This document shows positions 24,906 to 34,521 of a stretch of DNA of 64,000 nucleotides, piece after piece (position 1 is the stretch's first letter; each line of letters starts with the position of its first letter). The position numbers and the translations under genes were made by a program. The notes beneath the pieces were generated by a model that saw only the letters and a list, made by a program, of their open reading frames with translations, was not told the origin of the DNA and made no database searches. This stretch comes from Chlamydiia bacterium (GTDB taxonomy: Bacteria > Chlamydiota > Chlamydiia > Chlamydiales > Simkaniaceae), in NCBI GenBank assembly GCA_022601645.1, contig JAJACH010000001.1, positions 930,001-994,000 of the forward strand, written 5' to 3'.

Positions 24906-25812
24906 TCAGGTACCGTTCTGCGTCTAGGGCGGCTTTGCATCCTGTGCCTGAGGCGGTGACGGCTTGGCGATAAATTTGATCGGCGACGTCCCCTGCTCCA
25001 AAGACTCCTGGGATGGATGTTTGTGTAGACGGATGTTTTACAAGGAGATAGCCGCTATCGTTTGTTGCTAGTTGGCCTTTGATGAAAGCTGTATTTGGGG
25101 TGTGGCCGATGGCAAAAAAGACGCCGGCGGCTTGATGCATTTCTCCGTTTGTAAGGGTGATCGAGGTGACGGTATTTTCACCGTGTATTTCTTGGAGTTC
25201 TGTGTTGTATATGACGTTGATTTTCGGGTGGTTGAGGGCTTTCTCCCCCATGATTTTTGATGCTCTGAAGGCGTCTCTTCTGTGGATGATGGTTACGGTT
25301 GATCCGTATTTTGTGAGAAAGAGTGCTTCTTCCATGGCGGTGTCTCCCCCACCTACGACGAAAAGAGGTTTGTCTCTAAATATGGGCATGGCTCCATCGC
25401 AAACGGCGCAGGCTGTTACGCCTTTTTGCCAGTAGGTTTCAGCACCTGGAAGGGTGAGGCGTTTGGCGGTAGCTCCGGTCGCGATGATGAGGCTATGTGC
25501 TTCGTGGGTAGTTTTCTTGCCTTTGATGATGAAGGGGTTGTTTGATAGTTCAACCTCTTCGACATCTTCTGTGAGGATGGTGGTGCCAAAGCGGATCGCT
25601 TGGGCACGCATGTTTGTCATGAGTTCTGGGCCAGTGATCCCGTCTGGAAATCCTGGATAATTTTCGACGTCGGTTGTTGTCATGAGTTGTCCGCCGGATG
25701 GGCCTGAGTAGAACCCTTCGTACAAGATGGGTGCTAAATTGGCACGGGCGGCATAAATTGCTGCGGTGAATCCTGCAGGGCCTGACCCTACGATGACAAG
25801 CTTTTTAACCAT
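24886..25812 (-). CDS. trxB: Thioredoxin reductase
   Basis: 308 residues, the standard length. FAD-binding GSGPAGFTAAIYAARA (9-24), the redox-active CAVCDG pair (C135/C138), NADPH-binding VVGGGDTAMEEALFL (near 155) and the C-terminal FAD motif GVFGAGDVADQIYRQAV are all present. It reduces thioredoxin with NADPH in the cytoplasm. In C. trachomatis trxB adjoins acpS (as I recall, CT099/CT100); the 13 kb between them here is accessory. A 5-base gap separates it from the upstream peptide-binding protein gene, so the genes down from 30791 may form one long transcript. Confidence 0.95.
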   Translation of the reverse strand: MVKKLVIVGSGPAGFTAAIYAARANLAPILYEGFYSGPSGGQLMTTTDVENYPGFPDGITGPELMTNMRAQAIRFGTTILTEDVEEVELSNNPFIIKGKKTTHEAHSLIIATGATAKRLTLPGAETYWQKGVTACAVCDGAMPIFRDKPLFVVGGGDTAMEEALFLTKYGSTVTIIHRRDAFRASKIMGEKALNHPKINVIYNTELQEIHGENTVTSITLTNGEMHQAAGVFFAIGHTPNTAFIKGQLATNDSGYLLVKHPSTQTSIPGVFGAGDVADQIYRQAVTASGTGCKAALDAERYLNETLPH

Positions 25813-25817
25813 GAGCT

Positions 25818-27395
25818 TTAATTGTATATTTTTGCTGATTTAAAGTCGATTTCGTTGAGCTTAGAGGTGGTGTAACCTGTGAGTTTGGGATTGGCTAAGA
25901 AGGTGAGTTTTGCGTACATGATGGGAATAATCGGCATGTTTTCCATGAGGATATCACCTGCCCGCAGGAGGTATTCTTCGCGTCTTTTTGCATTGATCGA
26001 TGATCGCGCACTGTCAAGGCAGTTGATGTATTCTTCTGATTCCCAAAAAGAGAAATTAATATGGTCGCTTGAATACTTAAAGGTTTCTAAGAGGTATTCG
26101 GGATCTGGTATTCTGGCAAACCAGCTCATGACTACGATGTCATGGGCTCCAGAGATGGCGTCTTGGTAAAGCACGGTCCACTCTCTTGAGCTTAGTGAGA
26201 CGTTAATCCCTAGATTTTTTCGCCACTGATCTTGCACGGCTTGGCAGATGTAGCTATTCTTACGCATATCAGTGAAGAGGAGTTCTATTCTGGGGAGTTC
26301 TTCTTTCGTGATCCCTAGTTCTTCTAGAGCTTGATCGAGATATTTGTTGGCCAGCTTGATGTCATTATCACGGAAATAGGGTCTGTTACTAACTGCTAGG
26401 TTGGGTGGGAGCAGGTCCATGGCTACAATAGCAGGTTCTTGCATGACATGGTCAATTATTGCCTGGCGGTTAATAGCAAGGGTAAGTGCCTTTCTAAAAT
26501 GCACATTCGACAAGATGGGTTGTTTGCTATTCACAAATAAAAGTAAGACGCTGTAAAGGTCTTCGGTATGAAAATCTTTGGATTGTCTTGCTTCTGCAAG
26601 GGCTTCACATGTGAGAAAGGAAAAAGGTTTCCCAAAAAAATCAAGCTGGCCTTTATCATACATAGCGTATTGAGTGAGCGTATCTGGGATGATGTCGAGA
26701 TTAATGCCTTTGAGATAGACGTGCTCTTTATCCCAATAATGGGCGTTTTTTTCAAAGCTTAGGCGTTCTTTAAAGCGATTTTCAACAAGGGAGAAGGGGC
26801 CGTTTGAGACGAAGTTTGAATCTTTAGCAAATGCCCAACGAGGGTTTGCTTCTGCAACGTGTTTGGGGATGGGAAAATAAACGGTTGTGGAGAGCATACT
26901 GAGAAAGTATGGCGCTGGATACTCTAGTTCGACTTTTAAGGTGTGTTTGCCAAGTGCTTTCACACCTAAGCTGCTCAGGGGTTCTTTTCCTTTAAGGATT
27001 TTTTTTGCATTTTTTAGAGGGTAAAAACGGTAGGCAGAGCTTGTGGCGTAGGCTGGGTCTATGGCCTTTTTCCAGGCATATTCAAAATCATGGGCGGTGA
27101 CGGGAGAGCCATCTGACCAGGTGGTAGGGCGTAGGTAAAAGACGTATGAACATTTATCGGGAGAAATTTCGTAGGAATAGCATATCGCCGGCTGGGGGGT
27201 ATCTGTATGGTCTTTGCGAAACAGCCCTTCAAATAACATAAGAATGACTTGAATCGACGGTGCGTCGTTTCCGACTCGTGGATCAAGCGAGCGTATTTCA
27301 GTCTCCGAGGCGAGCCGGAGGATGTTATCTTTATGTCTGTCATTGCTACAAGCCGCAAAAAACAGGCACAAAATTAGTAGTAAAACACGGTTCAT
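25818..27395 (-). CDS. Oligopeptide ABC transporter substrate-binding lipoprotein (OppA family)
   Basis: 525 residues, SBP_bac_5 family. A lipoprotein signal ends in FFAAC-SND, so the mature protein is anchored by its Cys, a substrate for the Lgt encoded at 8154-8984. Typical OppA elements follow: ASETEIRSLDPRVGNDAPS, SYVFYLRPTTWSDGSPVTAHDFEYAWK and HFRKALTLAINRQAI. It should bind peptides in the periplasm and deliver them to an OppBCDF permease, none of which is in this window. It lies 3 bases after the related fused protein upstream, pointing to tandem duplication within one operon. Confidence 0.9.
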   Translation of the reverse strand: MNRVLLLILCLFFAACSNDRHKDNILRLASETEIRSLDPRVGNDAPSIQVILMLFEGLFRKDHTDTPQPAICYSYEISPDKCSYVFYLRPTTWSDGSPVTAHDFEYAWKKAIDPAYATSSAYRFYPLKNAKKILKGKEPLSSLGVKALGKHTLKVELEYPAPYFLSMLSTTVYFPIPKHVAEANPRWAFAKDSNFVSNGPFSLVENRFKERLSFEKNAHYWDKEHVYLKGINLDIIPDTLTQYAMYDKGQLDFFGKPFSFLTCEALAEARQSKDFHTEDLYSVLLLFVNSKQPILSNVHFRKALTLAINRQAIIDHVMQEPAIVAMDLLPPNLAVSNRPYFRDNDIKLANKYLDQALEELGITKEELPRIELLFTDMRKNSYICQAVQDQWRKNLGINVSLSSREWTVLYQDAISGAHDIVVMSWFARIPDPEYLLETFKYSSDHINFSFWESEEYINCLDSARSSINAKRREEYLLRAGDILMENMPIIPIMYAKLTFLANPKLTGYTTSKLNEIDFKSAKIYN

Positions 27396-27398
27396 GGA

Positions 27399-30300
27399 TT
27401 ATTCTCGCCCGCTAATATACGCCCATTTGAAATCTGTGTCAAAGAGTTCTGAGGTATAAACGCCATGCATGTGGGGTTTTTTGAGATAAATATTTGTACA
27501 TTGATAGAGAGGGATCACCGGCATTTCGTCTAAGAGTAATTCCTCGGCCTGTTTTAAGAGGTGTTTGCGCTCCTCTTTGTCCAAAATCTTATTAGATTTT
27601 TCAATGAGATCTCGATATTGAGGGTGCTCCCACTTGGAGGGATTATGCTGATTTGAGGTGTGTGTAAAGCAATCAAGTGTGTAGTGTGGGTCCCAAAACC
27701 ATGAATACCAGGCCATACCGGCTATTTCATGCCGTCCATCTGAAATCGATTGATACAAGGTGTTCCAATCCATATCCTCAATATCAACGCGTATCCCAAA
27801 TACAGATTCCCAGGTTGTTTTTAAAACCATCGAGGCTTGAAGACGTCTTGAGGAGGAAAAGGAGAGTTTAATTGGTGGGAATTCTTTTAAATTGAGCTCT
27901 GCCATCCCCTCTTTGAAAAGCTTTCTTGCTAGATCAAGATCTCCGTAGGGTGTGGCGTCATGCTCGAGCATTGTAAACCCTGTTGGCAAAATACTTTTTG
28001 CAATAAGATCATTTGGGGCTATCTTTGAGCGATCGATTGCATACGAGAGGGCTTTGCGAATTTTCTTGTTGCTGAAGGGGTAGTGTTTGACGTTAAACCA
28101 GTAACAGTAAACGCCAGCGAGTGGCTGCTCGATTTTTTCAAAATCGGTATTGATTTCATCTAAGTATGAATCGGGCAAACGGTTGACCGAGAATCCCATG
28201 AAATCGATTTCCCCATTTTCAAACATTTTGAGCTCTGTATGTGGATTATCTACCATGGAAATGGTTACTTTCTCGATATTTACTGAATCGGCATCCCAGT
28301 AACCTGGGTTTTTCTCAAGGATAATTTCGCGATTGTGACGCCATTTTTTCAACATGAATGGTCCGTTACAAACGTAAGTTTCTCCATCATGATAGGCCCA
28401 GCCTGGGTGATTTTTATCGATGCGAGAATTTATGAGTAAATAGGTCCAGTGTGAGGTGAGCTCAAAGAAATAGGAAACGGGATATTCAAGTTCTACAACC
28501 AAGGTTCTATCATCAATGGCGTGAATCCCCACCTGGTCCATTGACACTTCTTTTTCTTGGGCTCTTCTTGCGTTTTTAATGACATGCAAGGTGTAGGAAT
28601 AGATAGAGTGGGTCTTTGTTTCAAGGACCTTCTTCCAAGAATACTCAAAATCGTGGGCTGTAATAGGTGAACCATCTGTCCATTTACTGTCACGTAAATG
28701 AAATGTGTAGGTTAGTCCATCATCGGAACATTTGATTTCTTTGGCGATGGCAGGCTGCGGTTTTTTATCAGGCCCTATTCGGGTTAAGCCTTCGTAGAGC
28801 ATTTTTACAATCATGTGAGAATGGTCTGTACGTGTAATACGAGGGTCGAGGGTATGCGGTGCACAGCCAATATTCAATCTCAGGTGTTGGTGGTTTTTTC
28901 TAACACTCATCCACTCAGTTGCTTTTTGCTCAATGACATTGACAAATTTTTGTCTCTTACTTGGATCATCTGAGAGAAAAGCTAACCCAAAACAAAGTAC
29001 GCCATGGACGTTCATGGAAACTGTGGCAAGTTCTGTTGAAGGTATTTCCATGGTATTCACTAAATTTGTGATCACGTCTTTAAGACCTGGCTCGTCTGTG
29101 CGGAACATGAACATCACACCGGTATTTGATTCAGAGTGGCGATAGACAACCGACTCTTCTGGAGCATCTTCAAGGACTTCATTGAAAAGTGAGTAAAACG
29201 CTTTGAGAAGGATTGGGGGAAGGATACTTTGCATGGCAATCGGCGTAATAGCATAGAAGAAATTTTCCAAAAGAAAGAGATTTTGATGTTCAATACCATC
29301 GATAAAGTCTTTTAATCTCTCATCTTGCTTAAGGATCAACCCTCCATTAAAGTCCCGAATCCCTCCAAAGATGGTTTCTAGGTAGTTAACGATGGTTTGC
29401 CGTGCTTTATATAAGTCAACAGAGCGGTCTTTGCGATAAAACTCAGCCTTTTCAAGACGGATGCGGAAAACATTGGCTTCTTTTTCGACTTTCCTTGTTA
29501 ATTTCCCGATGATATCGATCCGATCGGGAATAAATTCTACATTTGGAAACGCCGTTTCAAAAAGCTCGCGCACTGAGCCATGTTTTTTATCTTTGGGTCT
29601 GACTAAAAGCACCGTATAGAAGAGGTCTGTGTGAGTTTGCTCTTCAAAGTTGATGATCACTTGCGGTAGGTCTTTAACTGACTTGAGCTGTTCTCGAAGG
29701 GTCAGAATATTGCGAAATACTTCTTCCTCATTGCGTCGCATAAACGTCATAGGAATCAGGTGCTCGATGTGTTGCTTTAGCTCTGTTGGTAACCTTTGAC
29801 GAAGCTGTTGAATTTCGTTGTAGGTAAAATCCTTCCGGTTGCTGTGCTCGATTTCTAGATAGAGGTTTCTAACAGGGCTATGCATCCCCTGATAACTTAA
29901 AAAAGAGCCCTTTACTATTTGACATGCAGGAACGATCCCTCGAACAGCCTCTATGATGTGTTGCTCTTCTAAAACTTCTCGATTACGGAGCAAATTGATA
30001 CTAACCACAAGCCCTAGCACATTTTTAATCCCAAAGGGAAAACGCAGTTTTGTCCTGAGAATTTTCAAAGACACGTGACGCTTTGTTTGGGCAATGCGGA
30101 TTTGGCGAACAAGTGATTTTTTAAATAAATAATGGGTTGTAAAAAGGCGCGATAAGTGATCCACCTCTCTAATCTCTTTGAAAGCACCAGGGCATTGAAA
30201 AAGACTCTGCTCTATATCCGCCATTAAATCTTTGTCAAATTCATGGGGCTTTTTCGCAGAGACCATGTTGATTTCAGAGAGAACTAGTCTATCTTTATCC

Positions 30301-30791
30301 CCTTCTGAGAGGCCCTTTGCATTCAAAATCCGATAGGCAAGTGAGGTTGATTGCAAGCCTTGTTTAAGTTCATCTTTAAAGCTTGGTAACATGTGGTCTA
30401 AGCGCGAGCGGTCTTTCTCATCCTGACAGGCTACCAAAAACTCTAAGGCAAGAAAATTTTGGTGAGGATTGATTTCATAGTAAAAATCCACCTGTCGCTG
30501 AGAAACGATTTTTAAGATTCTTCCAGAAAGCAACCACTTTGTTAAAAGTTTTTTTACATACTCACCAGGTTCGAGTCGAAGTGAGTGTTTACAAATGATT
30601 CGGACGGATAAGCAGACAGGATCTGTTTTTGTTAGGTGGAGGTCAATATAGGGGAATTTCTCGGCAGCATCTACTTCGATTTGCTCTTTTTGAAGAAGCG
30701 TTTCTACTTCTTCTATAAAAGTCGACAGTCCACTATAATTTTCGGAAAGTGGTACCTGAGAGCAAATTTTGTAGGTTGATGTTTGCGCCAT
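27399..30791 (-). CDS. OppA-domain protein fused to a 640-residue unknown N-terminal region
   Basis: 1130 residues. About 645-1130 is an OppA/SBP_bac_5 domain (LRLNIGCAPHTLDPRITR, TFHLRDSKWTDGSPITAHDF, KIRKALSYAIDRSKI, MPVIPLYQCTNIYL), closely parallel to the next gene downstream. The first 640 residues match nothing that I know; they are charged, helical and contain no signal peptide, lipobox or clear membrane segment (MAQTSTYKICSQVPLSENYS at the start). An OppA domain without an export signal is odd: it may be cytoplasmic, exported by another route such as type III secretion, or kept as a peptide sensor. A TAGAAT box lies 6 bases before the ATG, but the -35 is poor. It is the first gene of the trxB-side operon. 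Confidence 0.8.
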   Translation of the reverse strand: MAQTSTYKICSQVPLSENYSGLSTFIEEVETLLQKEQIEVDAAEKFPYIDLHLTKTDPVCLSVRIICKHSLRLEPGEYVKKLLTKWLLSGRILKIVSQRQVDFYYEINPHQNFLALEFLVACQDEKDRSRLDHMLPSFKDELKQGLQSTSLAYRILNAKGLSEGDKDRLVLSEINMVSAKKPHEFDKDLMADIEQSLFQCPGAFKEIREVDHLSRLFTTHYLFKKSLVRQIRIAQTKRHVSLKILRTKLRFPFGIKNVLGLVVSINLLRNREVLEEQHIIEAVRGIVPACQIVKGSFLSYQGMHSPVRNLYLEIEHSNRKDFTYNEIQQLRQRLPTELKQHIEHLIPMTFMRRNEEEVFRNILTLREQLKSVKDLPQVIINFEEQTHTDLFYTVLLVRPKDKKHGSVRELFETAFPNVEFIPDRIDIIGKLTRKVEKEANVFRIRLEKAEFYRKDRSVDLYKARQTIVNYLETIFGGIRDFNGGLILKQDERLKDFIDGIEHQNLFLLENFFYAITPIAMQSILPPILLKAFYSLFNEVLEDAPEESVVYRHSESNTGVMFMFRTDEPGLKDVITNLVNTMEIPSTELATVSMNVHGVLCFGLAFLSDDPSKRQKFVNVIEQKATEWMSVRKNHQHLRLNIGCAPHTLDPRITRTDHSHMIVKMLYEGLTRIGPDKKPQPAIAKEIKCSDDGLTYTFHLRDSKWTDGSPITAHDFEYSWKKVLETKTHSIYSYTLHVIKNARRAQEKEVSMDQVGIHAIDDRTLVVELEYPVSYFFELTSHWTYLLINSRIDKNHPGWAYHDGETYVCNGPFMLKKWRHNREIILEKNPGYWDADSVNIEKVTISMVDNPHTELKMFENGEIDFMGFSVNRLPDSYLDEINTDFEKIEQPLAGVYCYWFNVKHYPFSNKKIRKALSYAIDRSKIAPNDLIAKSILPTGFTMLEHDATPYGDLDLARKLFKEGMAELNLKEFPPIKLSFSSSRRLQASMVLKTTWESVFGIRVDIEDMDWNTLYQSISDGRHEIAGMAWYSWFWDPHYTLDCFTHTSNQHNPSKWEHPQYRDLIEKSNKILDKEERKHLLKQAEELLLDEMPVIPLYQCTNIYLKKPHMHGVYTSELFDTDFKWAYISGRE

Positions 30792-30870
30792 AGCTAAATT
30801 CTAGGGGCCTCGTGCTTTTTTATTGCTCTTATAGATTATTTAAAGATATCATTAAAGCGTTTTTAGTAAA

Positions 30871-31932
30871 ATGAAAAGTATTTCGATAAAGAATGTCTCG
30901 AAATCCAGCTCTGACGGTCAGATACTCAGTAACTTATCGCTCGATATACCGGCTGGAAAATTTTTTGCTCTCCTAGGTCCTAGTGGCTGTGGAAAAACCA
31001 CACTGCTCCGATTAATCGCCGGTCTTGATCCCCTAGAAGCGGGCGCTGTTTATTTAGGCGATGCAGATATTACAGGCCTACCCGCCAATAAGCGAAATAT
31101 CAATATTGTGTTTCAAAATTATGCCTTATTCCCTCACTTGACCGTGTATCAAAATATTGCCTACCCCCTTGCCATCCGAAAATTCCCCAAAGATGTGATT
31201 GATGAACGCGTCGAGAGAATGCTCAGAGCTTTCCATATCGAAAAACATGCGCATAAATTCCCCTCTCAACTCTCAGGCGGACAGCAGCAAAGGGTGGCTA
31301 TTGCACGAGCAACTGTCAATGAGCCCGAGGTCCTTCTTTTGGACGAACCCCTCGCAGCGCTTGATTTCAAACTCCGAGAAAAGCTCCTCGTCGAGCTGAT
31401 TGACCTACAAGATAAGCTCCAAACGACCTTTATCTATGTCACTCACGACCAATTTGAAGCCTTAGCCGTTGCTGATATCATGGCAATCATGAATAACGAG
31501 GGTGAAATCGAGCAAATTGGCACCCCTGAGGAAATCTATGAGTTTCCTAACTCCTCTTTTGTCGCTAAATTTGTTGGATCAACAAATCTTTTTAAAGGAC
31601 ACATTGAAGGTGACACCTTTGTAACGGAAAAATTCGGCACTTTTCAAATTGCCCAAAAACTGATCAAAGAACAAGCCACTTTAATGAGTATTCGCCCTGA
31701 GAAGATCCTTATTTCTAAGGAACCTGTGGAGAATTTCTCAAACACCATGCAAGGCATCATTCGAGACATCGTCTACCAAGGAAGATCAACGCAATACAAT
31801 GTGCTCGTTGACGATGTACTCATTCAAGTCTTTGATCAAAATGAAGTCCATTTCCCCCAAGACGAACTCGATTACGATGATGTGGTCAACCTTTACTGGC
31901 AAAAATCAAATGTGGTCTTATTAGAAGAATGA
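30871..31932 (+). CDS. potA: Spermidine/putrescine ABC transporter ATP-binding protein
   Basis: 353 residues. Walker A GPSGCGKTTLLRL, Q-loop VFQNYALFPHLTV, signature LSGGQQQRVAIARA and Walker B VLLLDEPLAALD are complete, and the C-terminal third is a TOBE-type regulatory domain. It powers uptake of polyamines through PotB/PotC. It is the first gene of a four-gene operon with overlapping ends (4 bases with potB), in the order potA-potB-potC-potD. Related Fe3+ or other CUT1-type importers share the ATPase; the PotB/PotC/PotD partners decide the call. Confidence 0.9.
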   Translation: MKSISIKNVSKSSSDGQILSNLSLDIPAGKFFALLGPSGCGKTTLLRLIAGLDPLEAGAVYLGDADITGLPANKRNINIVFQNYALFPHLTVYQNIAYPLAIRKFPKDVIDERVERMLRAFHIEKHAHKFPSQLSGGQQQRVAIARATVNEPEVLLLDEPLAALDFKLREKLLVELIDLQDKLQTTFIYVTHDQFEALAVADIMAIMNNEGEIEQIGTPEEIYEFPNSSFVAKFVGSTNLFKGHIEGDTFVTEKFGTFQIAQKLIKEQATLMSIRPEKILISKEPVENFSNTMQGIIRDIVYQGRSTQYNVLVDDVLIQVFDQNEVHFPQDELDYDDVVNLYWQKSNVVLLEE

Positions 31933-32726
31933 AAAAGCACCTCCCTTTTTTTTTCGGTTCGACTCCTTTCATCTGGCAAGCACTCTTTTTCTATTTACCT
32001 CTCGTGATTCTTCTAGCATCAAGCTTTTTAAATAGTGGCATCCATTACATAGAGATCTTCACCCACCTAATCTACTTCAAGGTCATCCTTGCAACGCTCA
32101 TCTTAAGCCTTACTACAGCTGTTATCTGTGCAGTTGTTGCCTACCCGACCGCCTATTTCATCGCTTTTCATGGGAAACGGCTTAAATACGTCTTCCTTTT
32201 TCTCTTAGTCGTACCCTTTTGGACAAACTTCCTACTTCACGTCTATGCGTGGTTTTTTATCCTAGAAGAAAACGGTTTTATCAATCAATTTTTGCAATTT
32301 TTCCATCTCGGCCCGTTCAATATGATGAACACATTATTCGCGGTTGTCTTGATGATGGTTTACACCTACATTCCTTTCATGGTTTTGCCGATTTTTTCAG
32401 CCCTTGACCGTTTTGACTACCGCTTAATCGAAGCGTCGCAAGACTTAGGAGCAAATTTTCCCCAAACGTTCTTTAAAATTATCTTCCCTATCACCCTTCC
32501 CGCACTTAGAACGGGGTTTTTTCTAGTGATGATCCCCTCTTTTGGGGAATTTATTATCCCCGAACTTCTTGGAGGAGATCGGTACTACTTTGTGGGGAAC
32601 GTCGTCTCCCTTTATGTCCTCGGTGACGGAACTGAGCCTCTTGGCGCAGCACTGACGGTTGTCAGCTCCCTTATTCTAGTGGCCATTGTTGTCCCACTCT
32701 ATAAATGGATGAAGCGCTATGAGTAG
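31929..32726 (+). CDS. potB: Spermidine/putrescine ABC transporter permease PotB
   Basis: 265 residues, six membrane segments. The cytoplasmic EAA loop that docks to PotA reads EASQDLGANFPQTFFKIIFP (about 170-190). Its ATG overlaps the potA stop codon and its end overlaps potC by 8 bases. It forms half of the inner-membrane channel for polyamine import. Confidence 0.9.
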   Translation: MKKHLPFFFGSTPFIWQALFFYLPLVILLASSFLNSGIHYIEIFTHLIYFKVILATLILSLTTAVICAVVAYPTAYFIAFHGKRLKYVFLFLLVVPFWTNFLLHVYAWFFILEENGFINQFLQFFHLGPFNMMNTLFAVVLMMVYTYIPFMVLPIFSALDRFDYRLIEASQDLGANFPQTFFKIIFPITLPALRTGFFLVMIPSFGEFIIPELLGGDRYYFVGNVVSLYVLGDGTEPLGAALTVVSSLILVAIVVPLYKWMKRYE

Positions 32727-33471
32727 AATTGTCGCCTGTTTAACCTACCTCTTCTTGTACGCCCCAATTATTGTACTAATTACCTACTCTTTTAATGTTA
32801 AAGGCTTCCCCTCTCCATGGGATGGATTCACATTCAAATGGTATGTCGAACTCTACCACGAAACAGATCTTTGGGTCTCTTTTAGAACCTCTCTTATTGT
32901 GGCTCTTTCTACCACTTCCTTAAGTCTTTCCATGGGAGGAGTCCTTGTGTATTTCCGCGCAAGTGGTGCGAAAATTGGCCCTTATCTCCCTTTATTTTAC
33001 GGCAATCTCATCGTTCCAGAAACCGTATTGGCTATCTCATTACTCATGTTTTTCTCTCTGTTTCACATCCCACTAGGATACACCTCGCTGATTATCGCCC
33101 ACACAATACTGGGCCTTGGCTTTGTCGTTCCTGTTCTCTACATGCGCTACCTCTCTATAGACAAGCGCTTAGAGGAATCCTCGACAGCCCTAGGAGCCAG
33201 CCCATGGCAAACTTTCTACAAAATCACACTTCCACTATTGCGCCCTGCCATGATTGCCAGCGGCCTATTGGTTTTTATCCTCTCATTCGATGATTTTATC
33301 ACCGCCTTTTTCTGCGCCGGCACAAAAATCCAAACAATCCCACTTTATCTCCTCTCCATGATTCGAATTGGCATCTCCCCAATTGTCAACGCCCTGTCTG
33401 CCGTGCTCTTAACGCTCTCAAGTCTTCTTGTCCTCTTGTTTTTCTCAACAAAACAAAGGTTTAGTGCATGA
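32719..33471 (+). CDS. potC: Spermidine/putrescine ABC transporter permease PotC
   Basis: 250 residues, six membrane segments, opening with the PotC-type YLFLYAPIIVLITYSFN and carrying the EAA loop EESSTALGASPWQTFYKITL (about 154-173). It is the partner half-channel of PotB. It overlaps potB by 8 bases and potD by 4 bases (ATGA). Confidence 0.92.
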   Translation: MSRIVACLTYLFLYAPIIVLITYSFNVKGFPSPWDGFTFKWYVELYHETDLWVSFRTSLIVALSTTSLSLSMGGVLVYFRASGAKIGPYLPLFYGNLIVPETVLAISLLMFFSLFHIPLGYTSLIIAHTILGLGFVVPVLYMRYLSIDKRLEESSTALGASPWQTFYKITLPLLRPAMIASGLLVFILSFDDFITAFFCAGTKIQTIPLYLLSMIRIGISPIVNALSAVLLTLSSLLVLLFFSTKQRFSA

Positions 33472-34517
33472 TCGGAAAAATCGTTACCATTCTCTTCTGG
33501 ATCCTAGTCATTTTCACCTGCATTTTTTTCCGCTCAGGTGACGAAGACCTCAAGCAAGATGGTATCACCGTATTTACTTTCCCAAACCTCTTCGACGCCG
33601 AGGTCGTTCAAGCCTTTGAAAAGAAAACGGGTATCAAGGTTAACTTCAACTACTATGAAACAAACGAAGAACTCTTTGTAAAACTTGCAGCTTCAAATGG
33701 AAAAGGCTACGACCTGATCGTCCCTTCCGATTACGCCATCAAAATCCTCATCGACAAAAAAGCCCTTCAACCCCTCGATAAAACCAAACTCAACTTCCTC
33801 GATACGCTGCAACCACAACTCATTGGCCATGCCTATGACCCCGAAAATACCTACTCAATCCCCTTTCAATGGGAAGTCTTAGGCTTTGCCGTAAATAACA
33901 ACCTCCTCCCTAACTTTGATGGAAAATGGAGCTCTATCTTCCTCAATAAAGGGTTTATGATTACGATGGTGCGTGACCCCATTGAGGCTATCAACCTCAC
34001 CTCACACTACCTGTACGGAGCAAAAACACATTTAACAGAAAGCCAGTTGGAGGGGGTTAGAACCCTACTAAAAAAACAAAGAGCTTGGACCACCTCCTAC
34101 GCCGCATTTAGACCCGACTATTTTGTCGCCATGAATAATAGCGCCCTTGCCTTGTCCCTTGCCTCTTATACTTTTATGACAAATGCGCTCTTCCCCTATG
34201 TGAGTTTCAAATTACCTGAGGATTACACCTACATCACCATTGAAAATATTGCCATCCCTAAAACCACAACAAAGACCGACCTTGTCTATACATTTTTAAA
34301 CGACATGTATCGCCCAGAAGCCATTGCCAAAAGCTGCGATGAACTCCTTTTCTACCCTCCCGTCAAAGGAGTACTTGAGCATATGGAACACAAAATTCCC
34401 GCTTTTGAACAGACTCTTGAAGATCTTAATGACAGACAGCTCTACTTTTATACCAACCTAGCCTCAGAAGAAGTTGCAAGGAAACTTTGGGTTGATGTGA
34501 AAGCGTCTACCTATTAA
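33468..34517 (+). CDS. potD: Polyamine-binding periplasmic protein PotD
   Basis: 349 residues. An N-terminal hydrophobic segment (IVTILFWILVIFTCIFF) either is a signal anchor or a cleaved signal; the Cys lacks a good lipobox. The mature part has family features: GITVFTFPNLFDAEVVQAFEKKTGIKVNF, YDLIVPSDYAIKILI and IPFQWEVLGFAVN. It captures spermidine or putrescine and hands it to PotBC. The ATGA overlap with potC and absence of other genes within the operon give a complete importer. Polyamines would come from the host cytosol. Confidence 0.88.
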   Translation: MIGKIVTILFWILVIFTCIFFRSGDEDLKQDGITVFTFPNLFDAEVVQAFEKKTGIKVNFNYYETNEELFVKLAASNGKGYDLIVPSDYAIKILIDKKALQPLDKTKLNFLDTLQPQLIGHAYDPENTYSIPFQWEVLGFAVNNNLLPNFDGKWSSIFLNKGFMITMVRDPIEAINLTSHYLYGAKTHLTESQLEGVRTLLKKQRAWTTSYAAFRPDYFVAMNNSALALSLASYTFMTNALFPYVSFKLPEDYTYITIENIAIPKTTTKTDLVYTFLNDMYRPEAIAKSCDELLFYPPVKGVLEHMEHKIPAFEQTLEDLNDRQLYFYTNLASEEVARKLWVDVKASTY

Positions 34518-34521
34518 TAAA

